The notes beneath the pieces were generated by a model. The model was given only the letters and a program-made list of their open reading frames with translations. It searched no databases and was not told the origin of the DNA. This document shows positions 17,363-25,858 of a DNA stretch of 64,000 nucleotides, one piece after another. Made by a program: the position numbers and the translations under genes. Location of the stretch: contig OZ242051.1 of assembly GCA_965205255.1 (NCBI GenBank), positions 2,480,001 through 2,544,000 on the forward strand, given 5' to 3'. Source of the DNA: G965205255 sp965205255. Lineage in GTDB: Bacteria; Pseudomonadota; Gammaproteobacteria; Pseudomonadales; Endozoicomonadaceae. Position 1 is the first letter of the stretch. Each line of letters begins with the position of its first letter.

Positions 17363-18415
17363 CTACATTACACTTGCTGTACGATGCAGAGAAAAAGCTT
17401 TCTCCATGCAAAACGCCTGCTTATCAGACAGAATCACCCAGGCCATTCTGGCACACTTGTTCGCATAAGCTACTGCGGCTTTGTTGAACCCCCGGTGATC
17501 AACCAGCGATTGTAACCAGTCACCCAATGCGTCCTTACGCTGCTTTCTATAGCGTAATGCCGCTCTGGCTCCATGAACAAGCAAGCAACGCAAATCAACG
17601 TTACCCTGTTTAGTAATACGACCTGATCTGATTTTGCTGCCACTACTATGTTGCCTGGGTATCAGACCAAGCCAGGATGACATTTGACGACCGTTGTTAA
17701 ACTGCTCTCCACTGCCGACTTGCCCCAATAAAGCCGCAGCTGTTATTGGTCCTATACCAGGAATACGCTGGACCTCCTTCCAGATATCACAGGACTGCCC
17801 TAGCGCTGTCATTTCTTTTTCTAATTGCTTAATCTCTTTGGTCAACTGCTTGCAGTAGTCATGCATATTTTGTAAAAGTCGTCTTGCTATCGCCGTAAGA
17901 CCATTGTTTGTATTGTCCAGCTCACAAGGTAGCTGTTTTTGTAACTGGCCAATCGATTGATTAAAGTTAACCCCATACTCTCTGGCTAATGCGCGTATTT
18001 GATTAACCTGCCTAGTACGCTGTCGGACCAGCCCTTGCCTGACCTTTTGCAAAGCACAAAAGTCCTGCTGAGCAGCAGATTTCACTGGCACAAAATGTAT
18101 ATTTGGGCGCAGTGCTGCTTCACAAATTGCCAAGGCGTCATTGGCATCATTCTTTTGGTTTTTGACAAAAGGTTTAACATGCTGCGGTGGTATCAGCCGT
18201 ACGGTAAAGCCCATCTGTTCAAACTCTCTTCCCCAGTAATGAGAAGTACCACATGACTCCACGGCAATTAACGTGTCTGGTTCAAACTGGCAGATCATTG
18301 GTAACACGTTTTTTCTGGTTACCCTCTTGTTAAACAGAACTTTTCCATTCTTTTGCAAAGCACAAATTTGAAATACAGACTTAGCTAAATCAATCCCAAC
18401 GACGTTAATGCTCAT
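17363..18415 (-). CDS. IS110-family (IS1111 group) transposase
   Basis: The 350-residue DEDD recombinase appears intact. The RuvC-like N-terminal half has GIDLAK (D9), AVESCG (E53) and KNDANDA (D90, D93). The middle is coiled-coil-like (about 125-205). The C-terminal part begins with a helix-hairpin-helix (IPGIGPITAAALLGQ, about 218-232) and ends in the Tnp20-type segment with RQHSSGSKIRSG, where the serines at 257-258 include the likely nucleophile. Enzymes of this family cut and join DNA under guidance of a bridge RNA and make no target duplication. This is one of the few undamaged mobile-element genes in the window, so recent movement is plausible. Confidence 0.92.
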   Translation of the reverse strand: MSINVVGIDLAKSVFQICALQKNGKVLFNKRVTRKNVLPMICQFEPDTLIAVESCGTSHYWGREFEQMGFTVRLIPPQHVKPFVKNQKNDANDALAICEAALRPNIHFVPVKSAAQQDFCALQKVRQGLVRQRTRQVNQIRALAREYGVNFNQSIGQLQKQLPCELDNTNNGLTAIARRLLQNMHDYCKQLTKEIKQLEKEMTALGQSCDIWKEVQRIPGIGPITAAALLGQVGSGEQFNNGRQMSSWLGLIPRQHSSGSKIRSGRITKQGNVDLRCLLVHGARAALRYRKQRKDALGDWLQSLVDHRGFNKAAVAYANKCARMAWVILSDKQAFCMEKAFSLHRTASVM

Positions 18416-18506
18416 GATGGACGTTCCTGATTTGCAAATGAAAATTAAGTATATTCATTTTGGCGCTATTGACTTGCAATTGCCGCCGAATAATCGGGGT
18501 GTCCAT

Positions 18507-19326
18507 CTCATCACTTTTTTCAGAGAATTTTCATACTCAGCAGGTGTCATATTACCATTTGCTGAGTGAAGTCTTTCCAAGTTGTAATATTTGATATAAG
18601 TAGCAACATCCTGCTTCATATGTTCGCGTGTTGGCTGATGCACCTTAAAGATCCAGTCATATTTTAAACTGCCAAAAAACGTTCCACTACAGCATTGTCC
18701 CAACAAGCACCTACATCTCCCATGCTGGCTCTGACACCATAACTTTTTAGCAACTTCCTGTATTGCTTACTGGTATATTGCGAACCCCGGTCACTGTGAA
18801 ATACCAATCCTTTTGGAGGTTGACGCAAGTTAAAAGCCTTTATCATCGCCTTACTGATCAAATCAGTAGTCATCCGTTTATCAATGTGCCACCCCACAAT
18901 ACGACGAGAGTACAAGTCCATGACAATAGCAAGATACATCCAGCCCTCGCCTGTTTTCAGATAAGTCACATCGCCAGCCCAAACCTGATTTGCCCCCAAT
19001 GGGTTAAAGTTCTGATTCAGTAAATTTTCTGCAACCGCATCACTGTGCTTACGCTTGGTAGTTATTTTACACGAACGTCGCTGGGTTACTACCAAATTCA
19101 GTTTTGCCATGTGCTTGCGAACACGATAACGTCCAATCTGAAAGCCTTCTTTGCGTAGTTTCTTCATCATTTCACGACTCCCCAGACTGCCTCGACTTTC
19201 TGCAAATAATGCTTTCATTCGTCGGTATAGCTGTAATGTCTCAGCGCTAATCAGCTTTCCCGGGCGCTTCAGCCAGCCATAATAAGCAGAAGTGCTTACC
19301 TGCATCACACTACATGAGGTAGTCAC
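18507..19326 (-). pseudogene. IS3-family transposase orfB, frameshifted and interrupted
   Basis: The product is a DDE integrase. An N-terminal HTH_21 region (KLISAETLQLYRRMKALFAE) precedes the catalytic segments WAGDVTYLKT, FHSDRGSQY and CWDNAVVERF. One base is missing from a T run just after this glutamate: six Ts give RFLAV and a stop, whereas seven would give RFFGSLKYDW. The sequence picks up in another frame and ends PAEYENSLKK, where the IS1111-type element begins. It reads through about 15 further codons into that insert, to a stop at 18455. The GTG at 19326 is only the first usable start; homologous sequence extends upstream to about 19371, as expected if orfB is made by frameshift from orfA. 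Confidence 0.85.
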
Positions 19327-19364
19327 TGGAAAATGATGAGACTCCTTTTTGATGAAATCAAACT

Positions 19365-19655
19365 TTACTTCATTTCTTTCGCAAAGAAGGCACTGGCCTT
19401 TTTTAAGATCTCTTTCTCCATGCGCAGCTGTTTTACATCTTTGCGCAGGCGTTTCAGTTCATCTCGTTCATCCTCAGCCAGTGCTTTTCCACTGAGCTGA
19501 TTCTCAACGTTATCTTTCCATTTGTACAACATATTGCTAGCTATACCTGGTGATTTTGCAGCTTCCGGCACTGAATATCCTTGTTCTAAAACAAGAGCAA
19601 CAGCCTCTTCCTTAAACTCCTTAGAATATTGCTTATAAGCACGTTTATGACTCAT
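19365..19655 (-). CDS. IS3-family transposase orfA
   Basis: This 96-residue protein has the IS3/IS911 OrfA form. A helix-turn-helix (about 8-45; YSKEFKEEAVALVLEQGYSVPEAA) is followed by a leucine-zipper-like coiled coil (about 60-90; DELKRLRKDVKQLRMEKEILKK). It binds the element ends and forms the N-terminal part of the fused transposase. The ORF is complete, but the orfB partner is frameshifted and interrupted, so the element is probably not autonomous. Confidence 0.88.
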   Translation of the reverse strand: MSHKRAYKQYSKEFKEEAVALVLEQGYSVPEAAKSPGIASNMLYKWKDNVENQLSGKALAEDERDELKRLRKDVKQLRMEKEILKKASAFFAKEMK

Positions 19656-19724
19656 ACTGAAGACCTTTATTGATTAACGGATATTGTCTCTCAATTTTGT
19701 GTCCGGTTTCATTAGACCAGAACA

Positions 19725-20195
19725 ACCTATCCAGTTTTCCCTATATGTAGTAAATGTATGTAATCAGAAGGTTACCATTCATTAACGGCTAAGCAACAAA
19801 TAATTCCCTTTGAGGAATTTTTATTGCCAGAAGGGTTGACTGTGCAAGTATAAGCCTATATCATGCTTATACAATAATGAAAGAAGCCATTTAAGAGATG
19901 GCTCAAGTAAAGCATGTCTATTGAAGTGTGCTTCACTCTAGTGCATCTTCTTCAATCAAAATTTACACCGTGCGGCATAGGTGATAGTTGAAGGGCGGTA
20001 GCGTGAGTGCGATCAGCAGAGGGTAAAAAGATGCCAGTGTACGGCTCTTAGTAGGCAGGATGGCGTTAAAATTGCATCCTGCTACCCGATTAATAATAGA
20101 GTATGATCTGAGTCATATGAAACCAGTATTCTATGTGGATTAGAAAAAATGTATTTTAGGCATAATTATCAAGGGATAGAGATAGGGATAGAAAT
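19725..20195. other. Noncoding gap with one strong hairpin
   Basis: No gene is recognised in this 471-base stretch. It contains a weak stem AGCCAT/ATGGCT near 19885-19905 and the stronger hairpin listed at 20051-20085. The promoter of the following oxidoreductase gene should lie here but is not clear. Confidence 0.5.
20051..20085. promoter_or_regulatory. Eleven-pair hairpin upstream of the FAD oxidoreductase gene
   Basis: GTAGGCAGGATG and CATCCTGCTAC pair over eleven bases with one bulged G and a loop of about 12 bases. No T-run follows, so it is not a standard terminator. It may be a leader RNA structure or a leftover of a mobile element. Confidence 0.35.
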
Positions 20196-21374
20196 ATGAA
20201 GATAGCTGTAATCGGAGCGGGAATATATGGTTGCCACATCGCTCTTAGCATTAAAAGCAAATACAATAATGTTGATTTGTATGATATTGCTGATGACATA
20301 TTTTCAGGTGCTTCAACTTTAAACTCTCATAGAATCCATAAAGGGTACCATTATCCAAGGTCTGGAAAAACTCGTTCATATTGCCTTGAGGATGAGGTTA
20401 AGTTTACTCAACACTACTCATCCATTGTAAGCAGCTCAAATATAAACCCAAAGTTATTTTGCGTAGCTGATGACGATAAAACTAAAATTGATTATGAAAC
20501 CATGAAAATAATTATTAGCGGTTCTAATCTACCATTTAAAGAATTATCCTCACGCGATTTAAATAATTTTGGTCTATCAAATATTGAAGGTGGATTTAAA
20601 GTGTATGAATCAGTGCTTTTAGTTGATAAAGCCAAATCTTTTTTTAAGGACTCTCTAGGCAGACATGGAATAAACTTAAAGCTAAACTCCTATGTAAAAG
20701 ATGTAAGTATAGCAGAAAATGATAAATTAATAATCAATAGAGCAAGCGAACAGTATGACTTTGTGATTAATTGTACATATAATCAAGCCCTAAGCTATTC
20801 ACCTAATAAGCATAAACATTATTTTGATTTATGTTTTTATCTTATCGTAGCTTTAAAAAATAAAGATAAAAGATTCTATAGTTTTGGCATATTCGATGGA
20901 GCCTATCCTAGTTTAGAGCCATTTGGTTATGGGTCAACACCAGAAGAATATAGAGGTTATAAAGACAGTCAATTATTTCAAATCTTCCATGTGAATTATA
21001 CAAGCATTAGACAATACACTGATATTTATAGTGCGAGAGATGCGTTTAATACAAAGTTATCAAGTGATGAAATTAATAGATATAGCCAAAGAATAATAGA
21101 TGATGTATTAAAGTTTTACCCTTCATTTCATGATGATTTTGAAATCATTGATTATAAATTAGCTTTAAAAACTAAAGTAAGGGATTTGAGTGACTCAAGG
21201 CCTTTGATTGTTGTGGCAGATAATAAATTAAACAATCGATTTATCCATGTTTTCTCTTCAAAATTAACTTCTATTTTTAGAGCTGAGGATCAAGTAAAGC
21301 AATTAATATACGAAAACACATCGAACAACCATTATCAGACTAATAATGCTCTTCCTTGTGCATCTGGTCTGTAG
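20196..21374 (+). CDS. FAD-dependent oxidoreductase (DAO-like)
   Basis: The 392-residue protein starts with a Rossmann dinucleotide-binding motif, AVIGAGIYGCHIA (GAGIYG at 7-12). The N-terminal NSHRIHKGYHYPRSG segment (about 43-57) is typical of a group of FAD oxidoreductases found in surface-sugar and natural-product loci. There is no signal peptide, so it should be cytoplasmic. The substrate is unknown. It is followed 52 bases later by the propeller-protein gene on the same strand and then by galU, so the three may form a unit. Whether they belong to the NRPS pathway cannot be told, since the IS3/IS1111 composite separates them from it. Confidence 0.75.
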   Translation: MKIAVIGAGIYGCHIALSIKSKYNNVDLYDIADDIFSGASTLNSHRIHKGYHYPRSGKTRSYCLEDEVKFTQHYSSIVSSSNINPKLFCVADDDKTKIDYETMKIIISGSNLPFKELSSRDLNNFGLSNIEGGFKVYESVLLVDKAKSFFKDSLGRHGINLKLNSYVKDVSIAENDKLIINRASEQYDFVINCTYNQALSYSPNKHKHYFDLCFYLIVALKNKDKRFYSFGIFDGAYPSLEPFGYGSTPEEYRGYKDSQLFQIFHVNYTSIRQYTDIYSARDAFNTKLSSDEINRYSQRIIDDVLKFYPSFHDDFEIIDYKLALKTKVRDLSDSRPLIVVADNKLNNRFIHVFSSKLTSIFRAEDQVKQLIYENTSNNHYQTNNALPCASGL

Positions 21375-21426
21375 AAGAATCTTATTTTATTTAGCAGTTA
21401 AACTAACTTGAGGCATAAAGGGTCTT

Positions 21427-22686
21427 ATGACAGATAATAGTGACGTGTATCGTGGAGTGACGCCTAGATTTACTAAAGAGGTGGTGGCCGAAAACTTACG
21501 AGATGGATATTGGCTCGAAGCAACAGACATCAACAAAGACTCTTCTATTGATCTTTTTGGATATGGTCTGACTCTGGGTGAAATTTACTGGTACGAGAAT
21601 CCTGACTGGAAAAAACATTTAGTTGTCGACAAAATTAAGATGCCTGTAGGATCTGACTATGCAGATATAAATGGTAACGGTTATCCTGATATTATTGTTT
21701 GCTATGAGCTTTATGGCTCTATTGGTACTTTTGACGACCCTGACACCTCTGGTGGTAAAATTGACTGGATAGAAAACCCTGGACCTAACGCCAAAGAAGG
21801 CCAAAGATGGAAAAGGCATTATATTGGTCGTACAACAGGAATGCATCGTTTGCGAGCAGGCTATTTTACCCAAACAGAAAAACTGGAGATTTTAGGGTTT
21901 CCTATTGTAGCAAAAGAAGATATTCACGCAGTTCTTCCAGTGGTGTTGTTTACGCAACCAGACGACCCAAATACTGCTGATGAATGGCCGATGACAAGCG
22001 TTGATGACAGTAATTTTAGAATGATTCATGGAGCAGAAAAGAAGTCAGGCCTTATCCCTGGATCAAGCAGAGACACTGTCTTGCTTGCATCTGATGAAGG
22101 TGTCACATGGTTATATTATGACGCTAATAATAAAAGCTGGAAAAAAGAACTAATTGGTACAGGTGAGTTAACTCAATTTGAGCAAACCGGCTTCAAAGGT
22201 TCTGGTGACATGGATGCCGGTAGTATTGGTGATGATCCTTTTTCCTATGTTGCAGCATTAGAACCTTTTCACGGAAATACTGTTGCCGTTTATTACAAAG
22301 TAAAAAATGAGGACAATCATCAAAAGTGGAAGAGAGTTATTCTTGATGTATTTGGTGATCCCAACGAAAATGGTGAAGGTCCGGGGCATCAAGTTGTTTG
22401 TGCAGATTTTGATGGTGATGGTGATGATGAGTTTTTGGTTGGCTTAAGAGGGCCATGGCCTTGGCAAGGTGTTTTTTATTACAAAGCAATAGATATTAAG
22501 AATGGCGTATTTGCTAAGTGGCGAGTATCGGATGAGTCTGTAGCACGCATAGCTATTGCCGATTTTAAAAATAGGGGGACTATTGATTTTGCAACAATTG
22601 CGTACTCTGTACCAAATTACTATGTAGCAAAAGACGCTAAGATTGTAGTTCATTACAATGAAGTGTTGCCCACAGTAAAAAAATAA
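21427..22686 (+). CDS. FG-GAP beta-propeller protein, aldos-2-ulose dehydratase-like
   Basis: The 419-residue protein has repeated propeller blades with calcium-loop motifs: ATDINKDSSIDLFGYG (about 32-47), ADINGNGYPDIIVC (about 79-92) and ADFDGDGDDEFLVG (about 329-342). WYENP and WIENPGP accompany the blades. These features recall the beta-propeller part of aldos-2-ulose dehydratase, an enzyme of the fungal anhydrofructose pathway, but the C-terminal cupin-like part of that enzyme is absent. There is no signal peptide, which is unusual for FG-GAP proteins. Position between an FAD oxidoreductase and galU would suit sugar chemistry. Function is inferred and not established. Confidence 0.6.
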   Translation: MTDNSDVYRGVTPRFTKEVVAENLRDGYWLEATDINKDSSIDLFGYGLTLGEIYWYENPDWKKHLVVDKIKMPVGSDYADINGNGYPDIIVCYELYGSIGTFDDPDTSGGKIDWIENPGPNAKEGQRWKRHYIGRTTGMHRLRAGYFTQTEKLEILGFPIVAKEDIHAVLPVVLFTQPDDPNTADEWPMTSVDDSNFRMIHGAEKKSGLIPGSSRDTVLLASDEGVTWLYYDANNKSWKKELIGTGELTQFEQTGFKGSGDMDAGSIGDDPFSYVAALEPFHGNTVAVYYKVKNEDNHQKWKRVILDVFGDPNENGEGPGHQVVCADFDGDGDDEFLVGLRGPWPWQGVFYYKAIDIKNGVFAKWRVSDESVARIAIADFKNRGTIDFATIAYSVPNYYVAKDAKIVVHYNEVLPTVKK

Positions 22687-22826
22687 GAATTCAATTAATA
22701 GCTGCTTTTATGATTTGTGCTTGTACAGATACTATGTTTGTGATGAGGCATTTCATAAAAGTAGTTGTGTGTAAGATTATTTTTTTACTTGATATTAGTC
22801 GTTTAAATTTAGGAATTTAATGACAC

Positions 22827-23651
22827 ATGATTAAAAAATGCTTGTTTCCCGCAGCTGGCTATGGAACGCGATTTCTTCCAGCAACAAAATCAATGCCTAA
22901 GGAAATGATGCCAATAGTTAACAAACCACTTATTGAATATGGCGTTGATGAGGCACTGGCTGCTGGTATTCGTCAAGTCTGTATTGTGACAGGGAGAGGA
23001 AAAAGAGCATTAGAAGATCATTTCGATACTAACTTTGAACTGGAACAGCAAATTGCTGGAACAAGTAAAGAATCATATTTGAATGATATTCGTCGACTAA
23101 TGAACTGTTGTCGCTTTTCTTATACTCGTCAAACAGAAATGTTAGGCTTGGGTCGCGCGATTCTGACTGGTGAGGTACTTGTAGGCAATCAGCCTTTTGC
23201 TGTTGTTTTAGCAGATGATCTATGCCTGAATCCTGACGGCGATGCTGTTCTTGCACAGATGGTTTCTCTGTATCAGCAATTTCGCTGCTCTATTGTAGCT
23301 GTTCAGGAAGTATCTGCTGATCAGGTGGATAAGTATGGCATCATCGCTGGTGAAGAAATTCGTCAGGATCTTTTTCGAGTGGAAAATATGGTGGAGAAAC
23401 CAAAACCTGAAGAAGCACCAGGTAACCTTGCTGTGATTGGAAGATATATTTTAACTCCAGATATTTTCAATATTTTAAAAGAGACTTCTCCAGGTGCAGG
23501 TGGGGAAATTCAATTAACAGATGCATTACTGCAACAGGCAAAAAAAGGCTGTGTGTTAGCTTATAAATTTAAGGGCAAACGCTTTGACTGTGGCAGCGTT
23601 GATGGGTTTATACAGGCAACTAACTATTGTTATAAGCATTCTTTTTCTTGA
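22827..23651 (+). CDS. galU: UTP-glucose-1-phosphate uridylyltransferase
   Basis: GalU makes UDP-glucose from UTP and glucose 1-phosphate, feeding cell-surface polysaccharide and sugar nucleotide pathways. The 274-residue protein carries the nucleotidyltransferase signature FPAAGYGTRFLPATKSMPKE near the N-terminus (about 7-26). It also has the family segments MPIVNKPLIEYGVDEA, VLADDLC (the metal-binding aspartates) and GEIQLTDAL. The length agrees with bacterial GalU proteins. A start at ATG 22827 gives the standard N-terminus. It follows the propeller-protein gene by 140 bases. Confidence 0.95.
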   Translation: MIKKCLFPAAGYGTRFLPATKSMPKEMMPIVNKPLIEYGVDEALAAGIRQVCIVTGRGKRALEDHFDTNFELEQQIAGTSKESYLNDIRRLMNCCRFSYTRQTEMLGLGRAILTGEVLVGNQPFAVVLADDLCLNPDGDAVLAQMVSLYQQFRCSIVAVQEVSADQVDKYGIIAGEEIRQDLFRVENMVEKPKPEEAPGNLAVIGRYILTPDIFNILKETSPGAGGEIQLTDALLQQAKKGCVLAYKFKGKRFDCGSVDGFIQATNYCYKHSFS

Positions 23652-23766
23652 ACTCAGGCAGGTAGTTTTTTAACTATTGGTTGAAAGTGAATTTTTATCA
23701 CTTTTTATTAGGGTCGTGAACATGGTAGCTTATTTAAATTTATTTTATATAAAGAACTGTAAGTAA

Positions 23767-25020
23767 TTGATGATGGAAAATAGAGATACAAGATCAATGA
23801 GTTATGATACTAAAATTAATACTTGTAATAGAGGTAGTAATGTTAATGTAAAGCAAAATTCACACTTTCTAGCGTTGTTTGTTATGGCTGTTTGTTCCTT
23901 TTGCATTGGAATGACAGAGTTCTTGCCTGCTGGGCTACTTATTAATATTTCTAATAGCTTTAAGGTATCTATTTCTAAAGCGGGTACGGCTGTATCTGGC
24001 TATGCAATGGCTGTTGCGATTAGTGCTCCCATGATAACTGCCATGACTATTCGTTTAAAAAAGAAATATCTTTTATCTGGTTTAATGGCATTTTTCATTT
24101 TGGGCAACATGCTGACAGCATGCTCGAAAAGTTTTGATTTTTTATTATTAGGCCGATTCATATCAGCACTTTGTCATGGAGCATTTTTTGGCATAGGGGC
24201 TATTGTTGCCAGCAGTCTAGTAACACCAGATAAAAAAGCAAGTGCTATTGCAATGATGTTCACTGGACTGACACTTGCGAATATTACTGGTGTTCCTTTA
24301 GGGACCTTGCTAGGCCAGCACTATGGATGGCGACTACCTTTCTGGGCTATTTCTTATTTAGGCATTGTTGGTTTGATAGGTATTGCTCTATTTATACCCA
24401 AAAAAATTAATATACCAGAAACTGATTTAAGGAAAGAAATTAGAACCTTTAGGAATGTAGGTGTTTGGCTGGCGTTAGGAATTACGGCGCTAGGGTTTAG
24501 TGGTCTTATTACTTCATATACTTACATTACCCCTTTACTTATCCATATCTCTAATTTTTCAGAAGGAAGTATCGTTTGGCTTCTTGGAATTTATGGCTTA
24601 GGGTTAGTTCTTGGTAATATTTTTGGCGGAAAGGCAGCTGATTATGCTTTAAGACCAACAATATATATTTTGCTGACTCTGCTTATTGTTTTATTATTAT
24701 CTTTATTATTTATTTCATATTACCGTGTACCTATGGTGATCTTTTTATTTTTTCTAGGTTTTATTGGGTTTGCAACAGTCGCCCCTTTTCAGTTGCAAAT
24801 TATGAACCGAGCTAAGCAATCTCCAACTCTGGCATCATCAGCTAATATATCGGCATTTAATCTGGGAATATCCATAGGAGTTTATTTAGGTGGATTAGCT
24901 ATTAGTTCAGGCTATGGCTATGCATCACCCAATTGGGTAGGAGCGATCTTGGTTGCAATTGCTTTAGCATTGACTTGGTTAAGTGGAACAAGTTTTTTTA
25001 CAAAAAAACAAACAGAATAA
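23767..25020 (+). CDS. MFS transporter, DHA1 family (AraJ/YdhP-like)
   Basis: The 417-residue inner-membrane protein has twelve predicted helices. MTEFLPAGLL in the first helix and the GRFISALCHGAFFGIGAIVA segment in helix 4 are marks of the AraJ/YdhP/NepI group of proton-driven exporters of sugars, arabinosides or drugs. The first 40 residues are polar and may include a start that is too early; a methionine at residue 40 is nearer the first helix. As the last gene before the IS6 remnant it could export the product of the NRPS-PKS gene, but nothing in its sequence shows the substrate. Confidence 0.87.
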   Translation: MMMENRDTRSMSYDTKINTCNRGSNVNVKQNSHFLALFVMAVCSFCIGMTEFLPAGLLINISNSFKVSISKAGTAVSGYAMAVAISAPMITAMTIRLKKKYLLSGLMAFFILGNMLTACSKSFDFLLLGRFISALCHGAFFGIGAIVASSLVTPDKKASAIAMMFTGLTLANITGVPLGTLLGQHYGWRLPFWAISYLGIVGLIGIALFIPKKINIPETDLRKEIRTFRNVGVWLALGITALGFSGLITSYTYITPLLIHISNFSEGSIVWLLGIYGLGLVLGNIFGGKAADYALRPTIYILLTLLIVLLLSLLFISYYRVPMVIFLFFLGFIGFATVAPFQLQIMNRAKQSPTLASSANISAFNLGISIGVYLGGLAISSGYGYASPNWVGAILVAIALALTWLSGTSFFTKKQTE

Positions 25021-25241
25021 GAGTCAAGATACTGATTGATTATAAAAACATAATGGCTTTTGGAGCTTCAAAAGTTAATCTGCGATAAAGCAAAATACTA
25101 GTGATGCTAAGCGTTAACAGATGATCAGTATCATCGCCAGAATATAGGTCATTTAATGATTTATCTGAATGGTCTTGTTGCATACTTATCAACCCTGCGC
25201 ACCATTTATCATTTTTATTTGATTTTTACTGTATCAGACTT

Positions 25242-25731
25242 TTAAATACGGTTGTTTTCTGGGGGGATTACCGCAGGGCGATCACTTCCATCACAATGCT
25301 GACCTTTTTTCAGCATTCGCCAGCACTCATTTTTGGCAATAGTGGCAGACGCTCCTTCCACGGATTTAAACCCCAGAGTCTGCCACATCTTTTTCTTAAT
25401 AGACCGGTGACTCTGTCCAACGATATTATTCAGATATTTTAACTGTAAAATATCAACCATCAGAAAGAAGCATCCCATTAAAAATAAGGCAAGATTCACC
25501 GATTCCAGTGCGGCTAGATTAGCCCCGCTTTTATCAATGACCACCTTTTTAGGAAGGCCATTGTGCCCAATGGCTTTATTCAGAAAAGCTCTGGCTGCAG
25601 GTTCATCTCTATGTTTGGAAAGCATAAAATAAATGGTGTCTCCATAGTTATCGACAACACGGTACAGGTAGTGCCTGTCACCCTTGAATTTGATATCTAA
25701 AATGACGTCCTTTAGTGCTGATAGCTAGCAT
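25242..25731 (-). pseudogene. IS6-family transposase remnant
   Basis: The start ATG at 25731 gives ten or so codons matching the 39558 copy (AISTKGRHFR). The sequence then jumps to the region KGDRHYLYRVVDNYGDTIYF in another frame, so about 190 bases, including the first catalytic aspartate, are missing. The remainder has VVIDKSGANL with the second aspartate and LKYLNNIVGQSHRSIKKK. In the last segment a glycine stands where the catalytic glutamate of the IS6 family (NNxVEQDHR) is expected. The gene is dead on three counts. Confidence 0.85.
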
Positions 25732-25838
25732 AGTATACTTCACAAGTCGCATTAATAATGAGTGAATTATCTAGAAGATAAGTCTTATTTTGCAACAGAA
25801 CCAGCTGTTCAGCTTGTAGTCGAGTTTGCAACAGAACC
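25242..25838 (-). mobile_element. IS6-family remnant with internal deletion
   Basis: Two terminal repeats lie at 25789-25802 and 25825-25838, 22 bases apart, exactly as at 1-109 and in the same orientation. Together the two copies bracket the accessory island as direct repeats. The transposase gene inside is deleted and frameshifted. I could not identify the opposite end. The stop codon of hsdM is only 20 bases to the right of the outer repeat. Confidence 0.8.
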
Positions 25839-25858
25839 TAACGTTATACTATAAGTTA

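Larger units (their letters stand above)
17106..18506 (-). mobile_element. IS110 family, IS1111-type element
   Basis: A DEDD transposase gene is bracketed by perfect 15-base inverted repeats, ATGGACACCCCGATT at 17106-17120 and its complement at 18492-18506. IS110 elements of the IS1111 group carry such subterminal repeats, so the true ends may lie a few bases further out. The noncoding stretch downstream of the gene is long (about 240 bases) and the upstream one short (about 75). This is the layout of the IS1111 group. The element has entered the tail of an IS3 element. Confidence 0.83.
17078..19724 (-). mobile_element. IS3-family element interrupted by an IS1111-type element
   Basis: Terminal inverted repeats TGTTCTGGTC begin at 17078 on the plus strand and end at 19724 on the minus strand. 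The right copy continues AACCCTTACCGGACA. The bases flanking both ends are ACC (17075-17077 and 19725-19727), a 3-base target duplication. Inside are orfA, a frameshifted orfB and, close to the orfB-side end, a complete IS110/IS1111-type element. Without that insert the element would be about 1.25 kb, normal for IS3. A decayed relative is at 34634-35086. Bases 16737-17077 hold no gene. Confidence 0.87.
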
